DNA of 9,624 nucleotides from Lutibacter sp. (GCA_004195315.1 SDWL01000051.1:1-9624); one strand, 5' to 3'. Counted from the stretch's first letter, positions 1 through 5,985 are shown. The notes: a model not told the origin generated them from the sequence alone. Made by a program: numbers and translations.

Positions 1-19
1 AGATGTGTATAAGAGACAG
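1..19 (+). other. Tn5/Nextera mosaic-end adapter (artefact)
   Basis: The first 19 bases, AGATGTGTATAAGAGACAG, are exactly the Tn5 mosaic end used in Nextera tagmentation libraries. Sitting at the very first base of the window, this is untrimmed library sequence at a contig end, not a genomic transposon. Genomic sequence starts at about base 20. Confidence 0.97.
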
Positions 20-371
20 TCTCAGAATTAGACTTTTGAGTAAAATTATACACCTCTGTGGATAATATGTAATGTATAGATATAATAAAGTTGGTGCTAG
101 AAATTTGTTCGGTTGCGTAAACTTCTGAACTATTAACCTTTTTTATAAATGAATTTTGACTCTCATAGCTCCCGTCATAGACCAATATAAAATCATTATG
201 GGTAAATTTAAGCCCATTTATATTAGGGTTTGGAAAATGTTTTTCAGAGGTTATAATCCATTCACCTTGAATCAAAGCAGGTGGAGAAAAGAAGGATTCA
301 GGCTCATCAGTGTCTTTTGCACAAGAAAATGATAAAAAAAGTACGGTAAGTAATAAATAAATATTTTTCAT
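20..371 (-). CDS. partial lipoprotein, possibly lipocalin-like (3' end cut by contig edge)
   Basis: Reading the minus strand from ATG at 371-369, the frame stays open for about 117 codons to the adapter, so the C-terminus is missing. The N-terminus is a lipoprotein signal: MKN, a hydrophobic run (IYLLLTVLFL) and a lipobox ending S-F-S-C with Cys17 as the lipidated residue, followed by an acidic stretch (KDTDEPE). The product is therefore expected to be an SPII-processed envelope lipoprotein. The mature part starts with L-I-Q-G-E-W, which resembles the L-x-G-x-W opening of small Bacteroidota lipocalin-like lipoproteins. That fold assignment is an inference from a few residues, and no function is known. 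A TAnnTTTG promoter element lies 48 bases upstream. The 5' 19 bases of the window are adapter and must not be translated as part of this gene. Confidence 0.8.
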
Positions 372-418
372 TCCAATATGTTTTTGTAAAAACAAAATCA
401 AATGGAGTTGAAGCAAGG

Positions 419-426
419 CAAATATA
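419..426 (-). promoter_or_regulatory. -7 box of the partial lipoprotein gene
   Basis: On the minus strand these bases read TATATTTG, a perfect match to the Bacteroidota -7 consensus TAnnTTTG. The box lies about 50 nt upstream of the lipoprotein ATG. No clear TTG was found at the usual -33 distance, so the call rests on the -7 box and its position. Confidence 0.45.
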
Positions 427-502
427 AGTATATGACTAAGTTACATATTTTAACAATGTGAATAACAATTAGTTGTAATTTATGGTAAGACTAAATAAAA
501 GG

Positions 503-593
503 TTAGTTATAGATATTGGTTTGAAAACTTTTATACTTCTTAAACTTCAATTCCGAGTCCAAAGCCAACATAATTTTATCAGTAGTTGTAATT
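503..593 (-). pseudogene. 3' fragment of an XRE-family regulator gene (relic A)
   Basis: The minus strand from about 593 to a TAA at 505-503 encodes I-T-T-T-D-K-I-M-L-A-L-D-S-E-L-K-F-K-K-Y-K and a short tail. This matches the end of the XRE helix-turn-helix relic at 2792-3011 (G-I-T-L-A-T-A-D-K-I-M and, after a small deletion, S-E-L-E-F-R-R-Y-K), both in protein and in DNA (shared CATAATTTTATCAG). Everything upstream of this C-terminal segment is gone: homology stops at about 593, so the helix-turn-helix itself is absent and the fragment cannot make a functional regulator. It preserves the A-L-D-S stretch that was deleted in the 2792-3011 copy, and so helps reconstruct the ancestor. Confidence 0.6.
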
Positions 594-600
594 AACAGCG

Positions 601-618
601 GATTTCAGGTCTGAAATC
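601..618. repeat. near-palindrome upstream of the 104-residue membrane protein gene
   Basis: GATTTCAG-GT-CTGAAATC has two perfect 8-bp arms around a 2-bp centre. It ends about 31 bp upstream of the TAGATTTG promoter box, where an activator of a dimeric type would bind. A 2-nt loop makes an RNA hairpin unlikely. No regulator can be named. Confidence 0.4.
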
Positions 619-649
619 ACAATCGAGTTTTAAAGTGTAATAAAATTAT

Positions 650-657
650 TAGATTTG
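650..657 (+). promoter_or_regulatory. -7 box of the small membrane protein gene
   Basis: TAGATTTG matches the Bacteroidota TAnnTTTG element. Transcription would start near 664, downstream of the TTG codon at 655, which rules out that codon as the translation start and favours ATG at 679 or 685. No strict -33 TTG is visible. Confidence 0.5.
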
Positions 658-678
658 TGTAGTAAAATTAAAACAGTT

Positions 679-969
679 ATGATTATGCAGAACAAAAGAC
701 TTATCATTATCCTAATCACTTCATTAATTATATTGTTTATACCATTAATCGCGATGCAGTTCACAGATGAAGTAAATTGGACTCTTTTCGATTTTGTAAT
801 AGCTGGAATTCTACTGATTGGAACTGGTTTAATTTGTGAGATTACTTTGAGAAAAATAAAGAAAACAAAGTATCGAATTGCAATTCTTCTTGCAATTCTT
901 GTAGTCCTTTTACTTATTTGGGCAGAACTTGCAGTAGGAATTTTTGGGTCACCATTTAGCGGAAACTAA
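679..969 (+). CDS. small conserved-type membrane protein, three predicted helices
   Basis: The frame is open from a TTG at 655, but that codon overlaps the likely promoter, so ATG at 679 (or 685, two codons later) is chosen, giving about 96 residues. The protein is almost all membrane segments: helix 1 about residues 6-22 (LIIILITSLIILFIPLI), helix 2 about 31-51 (LFDFVIAGILLIGTGLICEI) and helix 3 about 63-83 (IAILLAILVVLLLIWAELAV), with a basic loop (RKIKKTKYR) between 2 and 3. By the positive-inside rule this loop should be cytoplasmic. The NWTLFDF and WAELAVGIFG patterns resemble a small uncharacterised membrane protein I associate with Bacteroidota; no function is known. The gene stands alone, with its own promoter and no co-directional neighbour within 900 bp. 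Confidence 0.75.
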   Translation: MIMQNKRLIIILITSLIILFIPLIAMQFTDEVNWTLFDFVIAGILLIGTGLICEITLRKIKKTKYRIAILLAILVVLLLIWAELAVGIFGSPFSGN

Positions 970-1257
970 ATCAAATAAATTAATACATGAAAAATTATCG
1001 AAAACGGAAAACTCAACAGAATAAAATCTAAAAATTACAAATTATAACTAAACCGAATACATTCTTGACTTTTCCAATCATAACGGATTTGAAAGTTGAA
1101 ACGAGTAGATTTTTAGCACAAGAATGAAAAGCTGCTAAATTGCAACAATGGCTAAAAAAAATTGCTTAGTTCAGTAAAATAGAATGGTTCTAAAACTTAA
1201 AAACACTAATTTTAAACATCGGAAAAATACGATTTCAAAATCGCTACTTTTCCTAGC
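970..1257. other. AT-rich stretch without a gene
   Basis: All frames are broken by frequent stops and I see no coding-like run or RNA gene. The only structure noted is the imperfect inverted repeat at 1221-1253. Confidence 0.5.
1221..1253. repeat. imperfect hairpin beyond the 3' end of XRE relic B
   Basis: GGAAAAATACGATTT pairs with AAATCGCTACTTTTCC, with one mismatch and one bulged base over about 15 pairs and a very short loop. It starts five bases beyond the end of the minus-strand XRE relic, so it may be that gene's old terminator, although there is no clean T-tract. Confidence 0.4.
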
Positions 1258-1421
1258 CTAAAATGTAGCAAATGTAATTCCTACTGCTATGCCACGTTCC
1301 AGTTTGTCTATATATTCCTGATTAGGCTTGTTGAAAATCTTTGAGGATATCTTCATCTGAGCTAAAGCTTTTTAGTGTGAATATGCTTTACATACTGCCT
1401 GAATTTAATAATTGACACCAT
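1258..1421 (-). pseudogene. XRE-family helix-turn-helix regulator, truncated and frameshifted (relic B)
   Basis: From ATG at 1421 the minus strand reads M-V-S-I-I-K-F-R-Q-Y-V-K-H-I-H-T-K-K and then hits TAG. After a frame change it continues A-L-A-Q-M-K-I-S-S-K-I-F-N-K-P-N-Q-E-Y-I, then D-K-L-E-R-G-I-A-V-G-I-T-F-A-T, ending in TAG at 1260-1258. The pattern (first helix, TQ/AQ helix, recognition helix with Q-E-Y-I and L-E-R-G) is a Cro/C1-type HTH. The DNA matches the 2792-3011 copy closely, with only about three differences over the best 60 bases around the recognition helix. The frameshift sits at almost the same place as in that copy, in the A-rich HTKK codons. The C-terminal D-K-I-M segment is missing. 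Not functional as read. Confidence 0.75.
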
Positions 1422-1964
1422 AGTGTTTTGTTCTATTTTGAAGCCGATTTACAACTTTAAGGTAAAAAAGCGGTGTGATTATAAGAGGTATTACTGAATG
1501 AAATTGTGAATTTACAAAAGAAGAAATTATCAGTTAACAGTACTCTGTTATTTGTTAAGAATCATTCTAAATTACATTGCTCTTGAATATTGTATTTGTT
1601 AATTCACTAACTTAGAAGATGTTATGGAAAATTGTAAAAAAAATCGCAACGATTCTCATTATTATTAATTTATATCGAAAATAGTTTATGTCGCTATATT
1701 GAGGCTGAAATAGGAATAATTAAAGCTGATAAAAAAATACTAAAATTACATTTATCAGGAAATTAAATGTGATAAACAGTGTGTTTAGTAATTATATAAC
1801 AAATTATGGGCAAGTTAAAGAAACGACACAATGAACTCAAAAAAGAGAACTTGAAAAACGATTTTGACTAAAAAATAAAAAAGTGAAGATAAGAACCCAC
1901 AAAAATAAATGGGGTAAAACCGAAAAACCTCACGAGTAAGAAGTTTAATTTAAAAGGACATATT
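1422..1964. other. 540-bp AT-rich stretch, no supported gene
   Basis: Two tiny open frames occur here (1619-1684, 21 residues, hydrophobic; 1806-1871, 21 residues, Lys-rich), but neither has a good promoter, ribosome site or recognisable family. No hairpin terminator, RNA gene or decayed family was recognised. The last 15 bases hold the ribosome site of the next gene. Confidence 0.5.
1953..1958 (+). promoter_or_regulatory. Shine-Dalgarno-like site before the PH-like membrane protein
   Basis: AAAGGA within TAAAAGGACAT lies 6 nt before ATG at 1965. Most other genes in this window lack such a site; this one supports the chosen start. Confidence 0.5.
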
Positions 1965-2426
1965 ATGAGTACAATTTTAGGAAAAGATGAACAAAAAATT
2001 AAAGAAGCTACATTTACAACTGACTTAATTTTATTTTGGTTCAAAGCAAATTATGTTTTAACCAACAAAAGAGTAACTGGTCATACTCCAAATACTCTTC
2101 TTGGATTAATTCCATTAGGTAAAGTTCAAATTGCACAACCATTAAAAACTATTGCTTCGGTGATAACTTCAACAAATTTTTCGTTTTTGAGATTTATCAT
2201 TGGAGTTGTTTTTTTTATATTAGGATTAACTACTGTTGGGTCTTCAATTTTTGGAGGGATAATACTGTTGATAATAGGGGTTATTAATATTCTTAATTGT
2301 TTTACCGCTACATTTGTAATAACTAATAATGCTGGAATAAGTACGAGTAACAAGATTTCTATTCTTGAAAAATCAAAAGTTATAGCATTTACAAATGAGG
2401 TGAATACAATTATTGCTGATTTATGA
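1965..2426 (+). CDS. membrane protein with a PH-like fold split by a transmembrane hairpin (inferred)
   Basis: 153 residues with an AAAGGA ribosome site. Residues 1-70 are soluble and contain Y-V-L-T-N-K-R-V-T-G, the kind of strand seen near the start of bacterial PH (bPH_2) domains, followed by a strand-rich part ending L-K-T-I-A-S-V. Residues about 72-92 and 94-113 are two adjacent hydrophobic helices. Residues 114-153 (ATFVITNNAGISTSN..., EKSKVIAFTNEVNTII) look like the closing strands and C-terminal helix of the same domain. My reading is one PH-like domain interrupted by a membrane hairpin, holding it at the cytoplasmic face. The family is an inference from motif and layout, and no role is known. 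The gene is intact amid relics and has its own terminator at 2441-2484. Confidence 0.7.
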   Translation: MSTILGKDEQKIKEATFTTDLILFWFKANYVLTNKRVTGHTPNTLLGLIPLGKVQIAQPLKTIASVITSTNFSFLRFIIGVVFFILGLTTVGSSIFGGIILLIIGVINILNCFTATFVITNNAGISTSNKISILEKSKVIAFTNEVNTIIADL

Positions 2427-2440
2427 TTTTTATTTCAAAT

Positions 2441-2484
2441 AATGAGAGGTCTTTTTTATTAAATTTAGACCTCTCATTTTAAAA
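2441..2484 (+). terminator. intrinsic terminator of the PH-like membrane protein gene
   Basis: AATGAGAGGTCT pairs perfectly over 12 bp with AGACCTCTCATT around a 14-nt AT loop, followed by TT and then AAAAC. It begins 14 bp after the stop codon. T-rich sequence on both sides means it may also stop transcription arriving on the minus strand. Confidence 0.8.
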
Positions 2485-2727
2485 CTAAATTTTTGAAACA
2501 TAATTAAGAAAAGCGATCTGGAATTGAAAACAAACCAGAATAAAATAAACTGGACAAAATTGCGTGTGAACAAAGTTGCTACTCTTTAAAAGAGAGAAAG
2601 TGTATTTAAGCTTTATTATTAGAACCTTGTGTTCTAAAATCGCCCACTCTTATTAATTTTCACCACCTAAAAAAAGGTGGGTTTTTTATTTCTAAAGAAG
2701 GTTCTACATATTAGAGAAGTTGTTAAC
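2485..2727. other. intergenic stretch with an orphan terminator
   Basis: No gene is visible between the terminator at 2441-2484 and the XRE relic. A second terminator at 2663-2690 lies inside with no recognised gene ahead of it. An AGAAC-CTTGT-GTTCT hairpin (about 2620-2634) precedes it. This could be the 3' end of a small RNA or of a deleted gene. Confidence 0.4.
2663..2690 (+). terminator. intrinsic terminator without an identifiable upstream gene
   Basis: CCACCT, a six-A loop, AGGTGG, then GTTTTTTATTT: a 6-bp GC-rich stem with a T6 tract on the plus strand. It lies 180 bp beyond the previous gene's own terminator. Confidence 0.65.
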
Positions 2728-2791
2728 TCACCCCAAACATCCAAAAAAAACCTGCTTCAAATCGGGTACGGAGTAGGTTGAGAAATCTATT

Positions 2792-3011
2792 TCAATAATT
2801 TTTAATGTTTTTATATCTCCTAAACTCCAATTCAGAAACATAATTTTATCAGCAGTAGCTAATGTAATTCCTGCTGCTATGCCACGTTCCAATTTGCCTA
2901 TATATTCCTGATTAGGCTTGTTGAAAACTTTCAAGGAAAGCTCCAATTGTGTCATGCTTTTTTGGTGTGAATATGCTTCAAATATTGTTTGAATTTATTA
3001 ATTGAATCCAT
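2792..3011 (-). pseudogene. XRE-family helix-turn-helix regulator with two frameshifts (relic C)
   Basis: From ATG at 3011 the minus strand reads M-D-S-I-N-K-F-K-Q-Y-L-K-H-I-H-T-K-K and then runs out of frame in an A-rich codon pair. One frame over it continues M-T-Q-L-E-L-S-L-K-V-F, N-K-P-N-Q-E-Y-I-G-K-L-E-R-G, I-A-A-G-I-T-L-A-T-A-D-K-I-M. A second shift, a small deletion after I-M, leads to S-E-L-E-F-R-R-Y-K-N-I-K-N-Y and TGA at 2794-2792. This is a Cro/C1-type HTH of about 75 residues. A 75-codon open frame (2955-2728) exists, but it lacks helix 1 and its last 30 residues are out-of-frame translation, so it should not be annotated as an intact gene. Relic A (503-593) keeps the L-A-L-D-S segment deleted here, which confirms the second frameshift. 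Confidence 0.8.
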
Positions 3012-3204
3012 ATGGTTATTTTTATTCTTGTGGTATAACTAACTTCCTACCAAGTTTTTATAAAGATGAAAAAGGGTAGAATATATATAGAATAATGTAA
3101 ATAATTGCTTTGAAGCAATTGTGATACAACGTGATATAGGTGTTCCTGATTGGAATAAAAGCATAAAATACGTACAAAAAGGACTTGTTTTGAGGTTTTA
3201 TTAG

Positions 3205-3569
3205 CGTAAACCAGAAAATAACTTGTTGCAATATCTACGGAATCCATATTGCAACGAAAAAGTACATGTTTTAAAAAGATGTATTACGTAGGCACAATTG
3301 AGGATGACGGGACTATTTTTTAGGGTATTAACAAAAATGGGCTGGTTCAAAAGGCAAAAGTTTCAAACTACAAAAAGGATGGAAAAAGAACAGACTATTT
3401 AAAAGTACCCTATAAAAACTAAGATGGGTATTACAATTGTTTATTTGGAGAACATTTAATTTGCTTACCCGAAAATAAAAATAAAGCTATTATTCTAATT
3501 TGAAGTTCTGCACTTGGTAATGGTGTAATTTTTTTAGTACAATTGTTCAATTACTATTCGAAAGATTAA
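3205..3569 (+). pseudogene. decayed DUF6371-like (toprim-like, mobile-element) gene
   Basis: One frame (3279-3569) reads Y-Y-V-G-T-I-E-D-D-G-T-I-F-*-G-I, then G-K-R-T-D-Y-L-K-V-P-Y-K-N-*, then C-L-F-G-E-H-L-I, then K-A-I-I-L-I-*-S-S. The in-frame stops are at 3321, 3420 and 3501, with no frameshift over 96 codons. The order YxxGT..GxTIFW, GK..Y..xGKR, CLFGEHLL, xxIVES matches what I know of Bacteroidota DUF6371/PG0870-type proteins, in which IVESEKTA is a toprim-like motif. Each stop falls where that family has a residue one base away from a stop codon (for example TGG to TAG after TIF). One frame over, 3205-3279 adds E-N-N-L-L-Q-Y-L and E-K-V-H-V-L-K-R, fitting the preceding helical part. 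These genes usually ride on integrative or conjugative elements, so this may be a scar of one. Family call moderate; decay certain. Confidence 0.6.
3225..3255. repeat. perfect 10-bp inverted repeat inside the DUF6371-like relic
   Basis: GTTGCAATAT and ATATTGCAAC are perfect complements separated by 11 bases. It lies within decayed coding sequence and has no T-tract, so it is neither a terminator nor an obvious operator. It may be coincidence. Confidence 0.4.
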
Positions 3570-3960
3570 ATAGGAGTCTCGTAATCGGATTCGGTCCAAG
3601 TTTCTTAATGTAGATGTTTTTCAAAATCAGTATCTCTTTCTGCCTCCTCATAGTTTTTATAACTATTTTTTAATTCTCAGGAAAAACTATTCCATTTTTT
3701 GGTTTCCTAGCTTTAATCTTGTTTTCAATTCACCGTAAGTCTGTTGCTATAATATTAATTGGTTTTAAGTATATGTTTTGCTTTCATAACTCACAATTTT
3801 TGCTAACCTATTTTCTCTATATTTTTATATCTATCAGATTTCCTTTAGTCTTGATAGAATACATTAATTCTATTGACATATCCATCCAATTAACTTAGCA
3901 GTTCTTATTGTCTTTTTTAATTCGTTGAATCGTTTCTTTGTTAATCGTAGTTTTATTTTT
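3566..3960 (-). pseudogene. heavily decayed gene of unknown family
   Basis: The minus strand from about 3948 encodes T-I-N-K-E-T-I-Q-R-I-K-K-D-N-K-N, then V-N-W-M-D-M-S-I-E-L, K-T-K-G-N-L-I-D-I-K, L-K-P-I-N-I-I-A-T-D-L-R and I-K-A-R-K-P-K-N-G-I-V-F-P-E-N, interrupted by at least six in-frame stops (several next to K or R, as expected for lost Trp codons). A shift at an A6 tract (3666-3671) then gives N-S-Y-K-N-Y-E-E-A-E-R-D-T-D-F-E-K-H-L-H-*, E-T-W-T-E-S-D-Y-E-T-P-I and TAA at 3568-3566. The composition is protein-like and the two frames join cleanly, so this was a real gene. A Lys-rich segment upstream (to about 4000) may be its N-terminus. I do not recognise the family. It converges on the DUF6371-like relic, overlapping by four bases. 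Confidence 0.5.
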
Positions 3961-4338
3961 TTTAGTTCTAGTTTTTTTATTATATTTTTTTTAGGTTATT
4001 CTTTCATAATTCTAATAGCACATGGCCTAAAATTATCAAATACAAATTCTTATTTTATTAGAGTCAAAAATAGACATTAACTTCTTTTATTAAGTTTAAT
4101 GCTGAAATTTTTATTGTACCTGTAGAGGAGAGTTGATAGGAGTTTTTAACTAATTGACTTTATTTTATTAAGGTGTGATAGAGTTATATTTTTTTAATAA
4201 ATATAACCTGAAGAATTCAATTCCTTTTTAAATTTATCTATTCAGAAAGAGAATTATAAAAAGAACAATATTTCTCGCTAAAAATAAAAAATAACTTGCC
4301 GGATGATAAATATCATATAAAAGAGAATTATTCAATTC

Positions 4339-4346
4339 TACTTTTG
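4339..4346 (+). promoter_or_regulatory. -7 box for the 4429-6730 gene group
   Basis: TACTTTTG fits TAnnTTTG exactly. A start near 4353 would give a leader of about 75 nt before the GTG at 4429. No good -33 TTG is seen at standard spacing. Confidence 0.45.
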
Positions 4347-4371
4347 TCAAAGATTTAGAACGATTGATTGC

Positions 4372-4397
4372 CAAGTTGTTTTTAAAAATTCAACTTG
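4372..4397 (+). repeat. leader hairpin upstream of the small Cys-containing protein gene
   Basis: CAAGTTG and CAACTTG form a 7-bp stem around an AT-rich 12-nt loop, inside the predicted leader between the TACTTTTG box and the GTG start. It has no T-tract after it. Its function is unknown. Confidence 0.35.
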
Positions 4398-4428
4398 ACT
4401 AATTCACTAAATAAAATAAATTTCAGAG

Positions 4429-4812
4429 GTGAAAATACAGGTGTTAAATAAACGAATTAAAATACTAAGCTACTTAGGATTCCTAATGCTAGTGTTATTG
4501 GTTATTTCTCCATGTCCTGTAAGAAACTCCATTCAACGACTTGCAGGTGTAGAAACCACCAAAACACTTAACAGAAGTAAGAGTTCGATTTCAGAAAAAC
4601 ACGAATGTCTTTTAGAATTAGTTAAGACTGAATTACACCAAAGCTTCACAGATGTTGAAAAAATAGATGGTCCTGTAGGAATTCAAAACGAGTGCCCTCA
4701 ATTTTTTTGCACTAAACAAAACATCCATTTATCTTATATTCTTAAAAAGAAGAAAACAGATGATGGTATTCCCCTCTATATTTTATATAAAAGATTAAAA
4801 TACATGTGTTAA
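4429..4812 (+). CDS. small exported or membrane-anchored Cys-containing protein upstream of doxD-doxA
   Basis: 127 residues from GTG at 4429, the first start after an in-frame TAA at 4417; a second GTG at 4441 is possible and no ATG precedes the hydrophobic segment. Residues about 13-27 (LSYLGFLMLVLLVIS) form one hydrophobic helix after a basic start, either a signal anchor or an uncleaved signal. After it comes S-P-C-P-V-R-N-S-I-Q, then a Ser/Thr-rich stretch, Cys60 in H-E-C, Cys89 and Cys94 in E-C-P-Q-F-F-C, and a basic C-terminus ending in Cys127. The SPCxVRNxIQ pattern resembles small uncharacterised flavobacterial proteins. The gene starts the group, 57 bp before the DoxD-DoxA gene on the same strand. 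A periplasmic or thiol-related role is only an inference from the cysteines and the neighbour. Confidence 0.65.
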   Translation: MKIQVLNKRIKILSYLGFLMLVLLVISPCPVRNSIQRLAGVETTKTLNRSKSSISEKHECLLELVKTELHQSFTDVEKIDGPVGIQNECPQFFCTKQNIHLSYILKKKKTDDGIPLYILYKRLKYMC

Positions 4813-4869
4813 TGTTGAATTATTTTCAATACTAAATACATATAATTTTTTAATATAAAATAAATAACA

Positions 4870-5895
4870 ATGAATACTACATATAATAAACAGTCATATT
4901 ATTTGGCTGGACTAATTACGCTATCATTAAGACTAGTTGTTGGATGGACCTATTTCTCAGCTTTTTGGAGAAGAATTTTTCTAAAGCCTAAATTAGATCC
5001 AGAATTCGCCGGATATATCGGTCACAAATTCAACCATTTCTTACCTAATTCATTAGGAATAAAACCAATTATAGAATATCTTTTATTAAACCCTGACTCC
5101 CTTTGGGTGGCTATGGTAATATTCACTATTATTGAAGGAGTTGTTGGTTTATTCTTTATGCTTGGTCTATTTACTAGAGCTATGAGTATATGGATTACTG
5201 GATTAGCTTTAGGTATATTACTAGCGGCAGGTTCGTTAGGTACTACTTGTTTAGATGAATGGCAAATAGGAATCCTTGGGATCGCAGCCGGATTTACAAT
5301 TTTCCTTTCTGGTAGTGGTAAATTTTCGGTTGATTACTGGTTAATGAAAAAGAATAAAAGCTTTACCGAATCAAAATGGTTTGGTTGGTTAGGATCTGGT
5401 GTTCTTCCAATGAAAACGAAAAGCCTTAATAAGCTAGTAATTACAGGTTCAATGCTAATTTTGTTTATTACCCTATTCACAAACCAACATTTTCATGGTG
5501 GACTTTGGGGACCATTACACAATATGTCTATAAAGCCAAAAGTTGAAATTAGCAATACAAAACTTGTAGATAACTCACTTTCATTTCAATTATATAGAGT
5601 TGAAGGTGTAGACGTTTATGGTTCATTCTTAATTGATGTTACCCTAACAAATAAAGCAGGAGAAAAAATTGTACAATTAGACGCTAAGGCTTTGTCTAAA
5701 TTTCCTAAAAAGCAAATTAGCAACGTGTATATTTCCAAAATTAAACCTGGAAAACACAGTATGATTCTTCCGTTAGGAGCTAAAGGAACCGTAACAGTAA
5801 TCGATGATATTTTAGCTACGATGCCAAAAGGTGAGTATACCTTAAAATTAACTGATGTTAGTGGTAAAAACTGGTCGGTAGCAGTTGTAAAATAA
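4870..5895 (+). CDS. fused thiosulfate:quinone oxidoreductase subunit (DoxD-DoxA)
   Basis: 341 residues. The N-terminal DoxD part (about 10-160) is a four-helix membrane domain: L-R-L-V-V-G-W-T-Y-F-S near residues 20-30, a helix at 78-101 containing I-I-E-G-V-V-G-L-F-F-M-L-G-L-F-T-R, and helices at about 105-122 and 131-148. A further hydrophobic segment lies at about 188-204. The remainder (about 205-341), starting N-Q-H-F-H-G-G-L-W-G-P-L-H-N and continuing as strand-rich sequence, corresponds to DoxA and should lie outside the cytoplasmic membrane. In Acidianus, DoxA and DoxD are separate subunits of thiosulfate:quinone oxidoreductase, which oxidises thiosulfate to tetrathionate with quinone as acceptor; Bacteroidota often carry them fused in one chain of this length. 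The fold is clear, but the actual substrate in this organism is not established by sequence. No Shine-Dalgarno site is seen before the ATG. A stem-loop follows at 5942-5985. Confidence 0.85.
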   Translation: MNTTYNKQSYYLAGLITLSLRLVVGWTYFSAFWRRIFLKPKLDPEFAGYIGHKFNHFLPNSLGIKPIIEYLLLNPDSLWVAMVIFTIIEGVVGLFFMLGLFTRAMSIWITGLALGILLAAGSLGTTCLDEWQIGILGIAAGFTIFLSGSGKFSVDYWLMKKNKSFTESKWFGWLGSGVLPMKTKSLNKLVITGSMLILFITLFTNQHFHGGLWGPLHNMSIKPKVEISNTKLVDNSLSFQLYRVEGVDVYGSFLIDVTLTNKAGEKIVQLDAKALSKFPKKQISNVYISKIKPGKHSMILPLGAKGTVTVIDDILATMPKGEYTLKLTDVSGKNWSVAVVK

Positions 5896-5941
5896 GAAAT
5901 AAATCGACAAATAAAATACGATCTAAACTTTAAGAAATTAC

Positions 5942-5985
5942 CAATAGAGCATCTTCCTAAATCATATAATGAGATGCTCTTATTG
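5942..5985 (+). terminator. stem-loop after doxD-doxA (weak terminator or mRNA stabiliser)
   Basis: CAATAGAGCATCT pairs with AGATGCTCTTATTG over 13 bp with one bulged A and a 17-nt loop. It lacks a proper T-tract, so termination may be partial, letting some transcripts read into the DUF2490 gene 58 bp further on. Confidence 0.5.

Larger units (their letters stand above)
4024..4428. other. AT-rich leader region of the DoxD-DoxA group
   Basis: No coding run is visible. It contains a TAnnTTTG box at 4339-4346 and a hairpin at 4372-4397, described separately. The part before 4330 shows nothing else. Confidence 0.5.

Noticed and set aside
1..19. Genomic Tn5 or IS50 end
   Set aside because: The mosaic end is an engineered library sequence located at base 1; no transposase is nearby.
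1619..1684. 21-residue hydrophobic open frame (type I toxin-like)
   Set aside because: Short hydrophobic frames are common by chance in AT-rich DNA; only a near-match promoter box is present and no antisense RNA or terminator.
2126..2353. 75-codon minus frame opposite the PH-like membrane protein
   Set aside because: Antisense shadow of an intact gene with a ribosome site and terminator; no family resemblance.
2620..2660. tRNA-like 3' end near the orphan terminator
   Set aside because: The TTCTAAA loop lacks a pairing T-stem, and no anticodon arm or acceptor could be folded.
3103..3120. AATTGCTT-TG-AAGCAATT near-palindrome
   Set aside because: Short AT-rich arms, no promoter or gene beside it; expected by chance.
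3047..3247. 66-codon minus frame
   Set aside because: Composition is not protein-like, there is no family, and it runs opposite the DUF6371-like relic whose motifs are recognisable.
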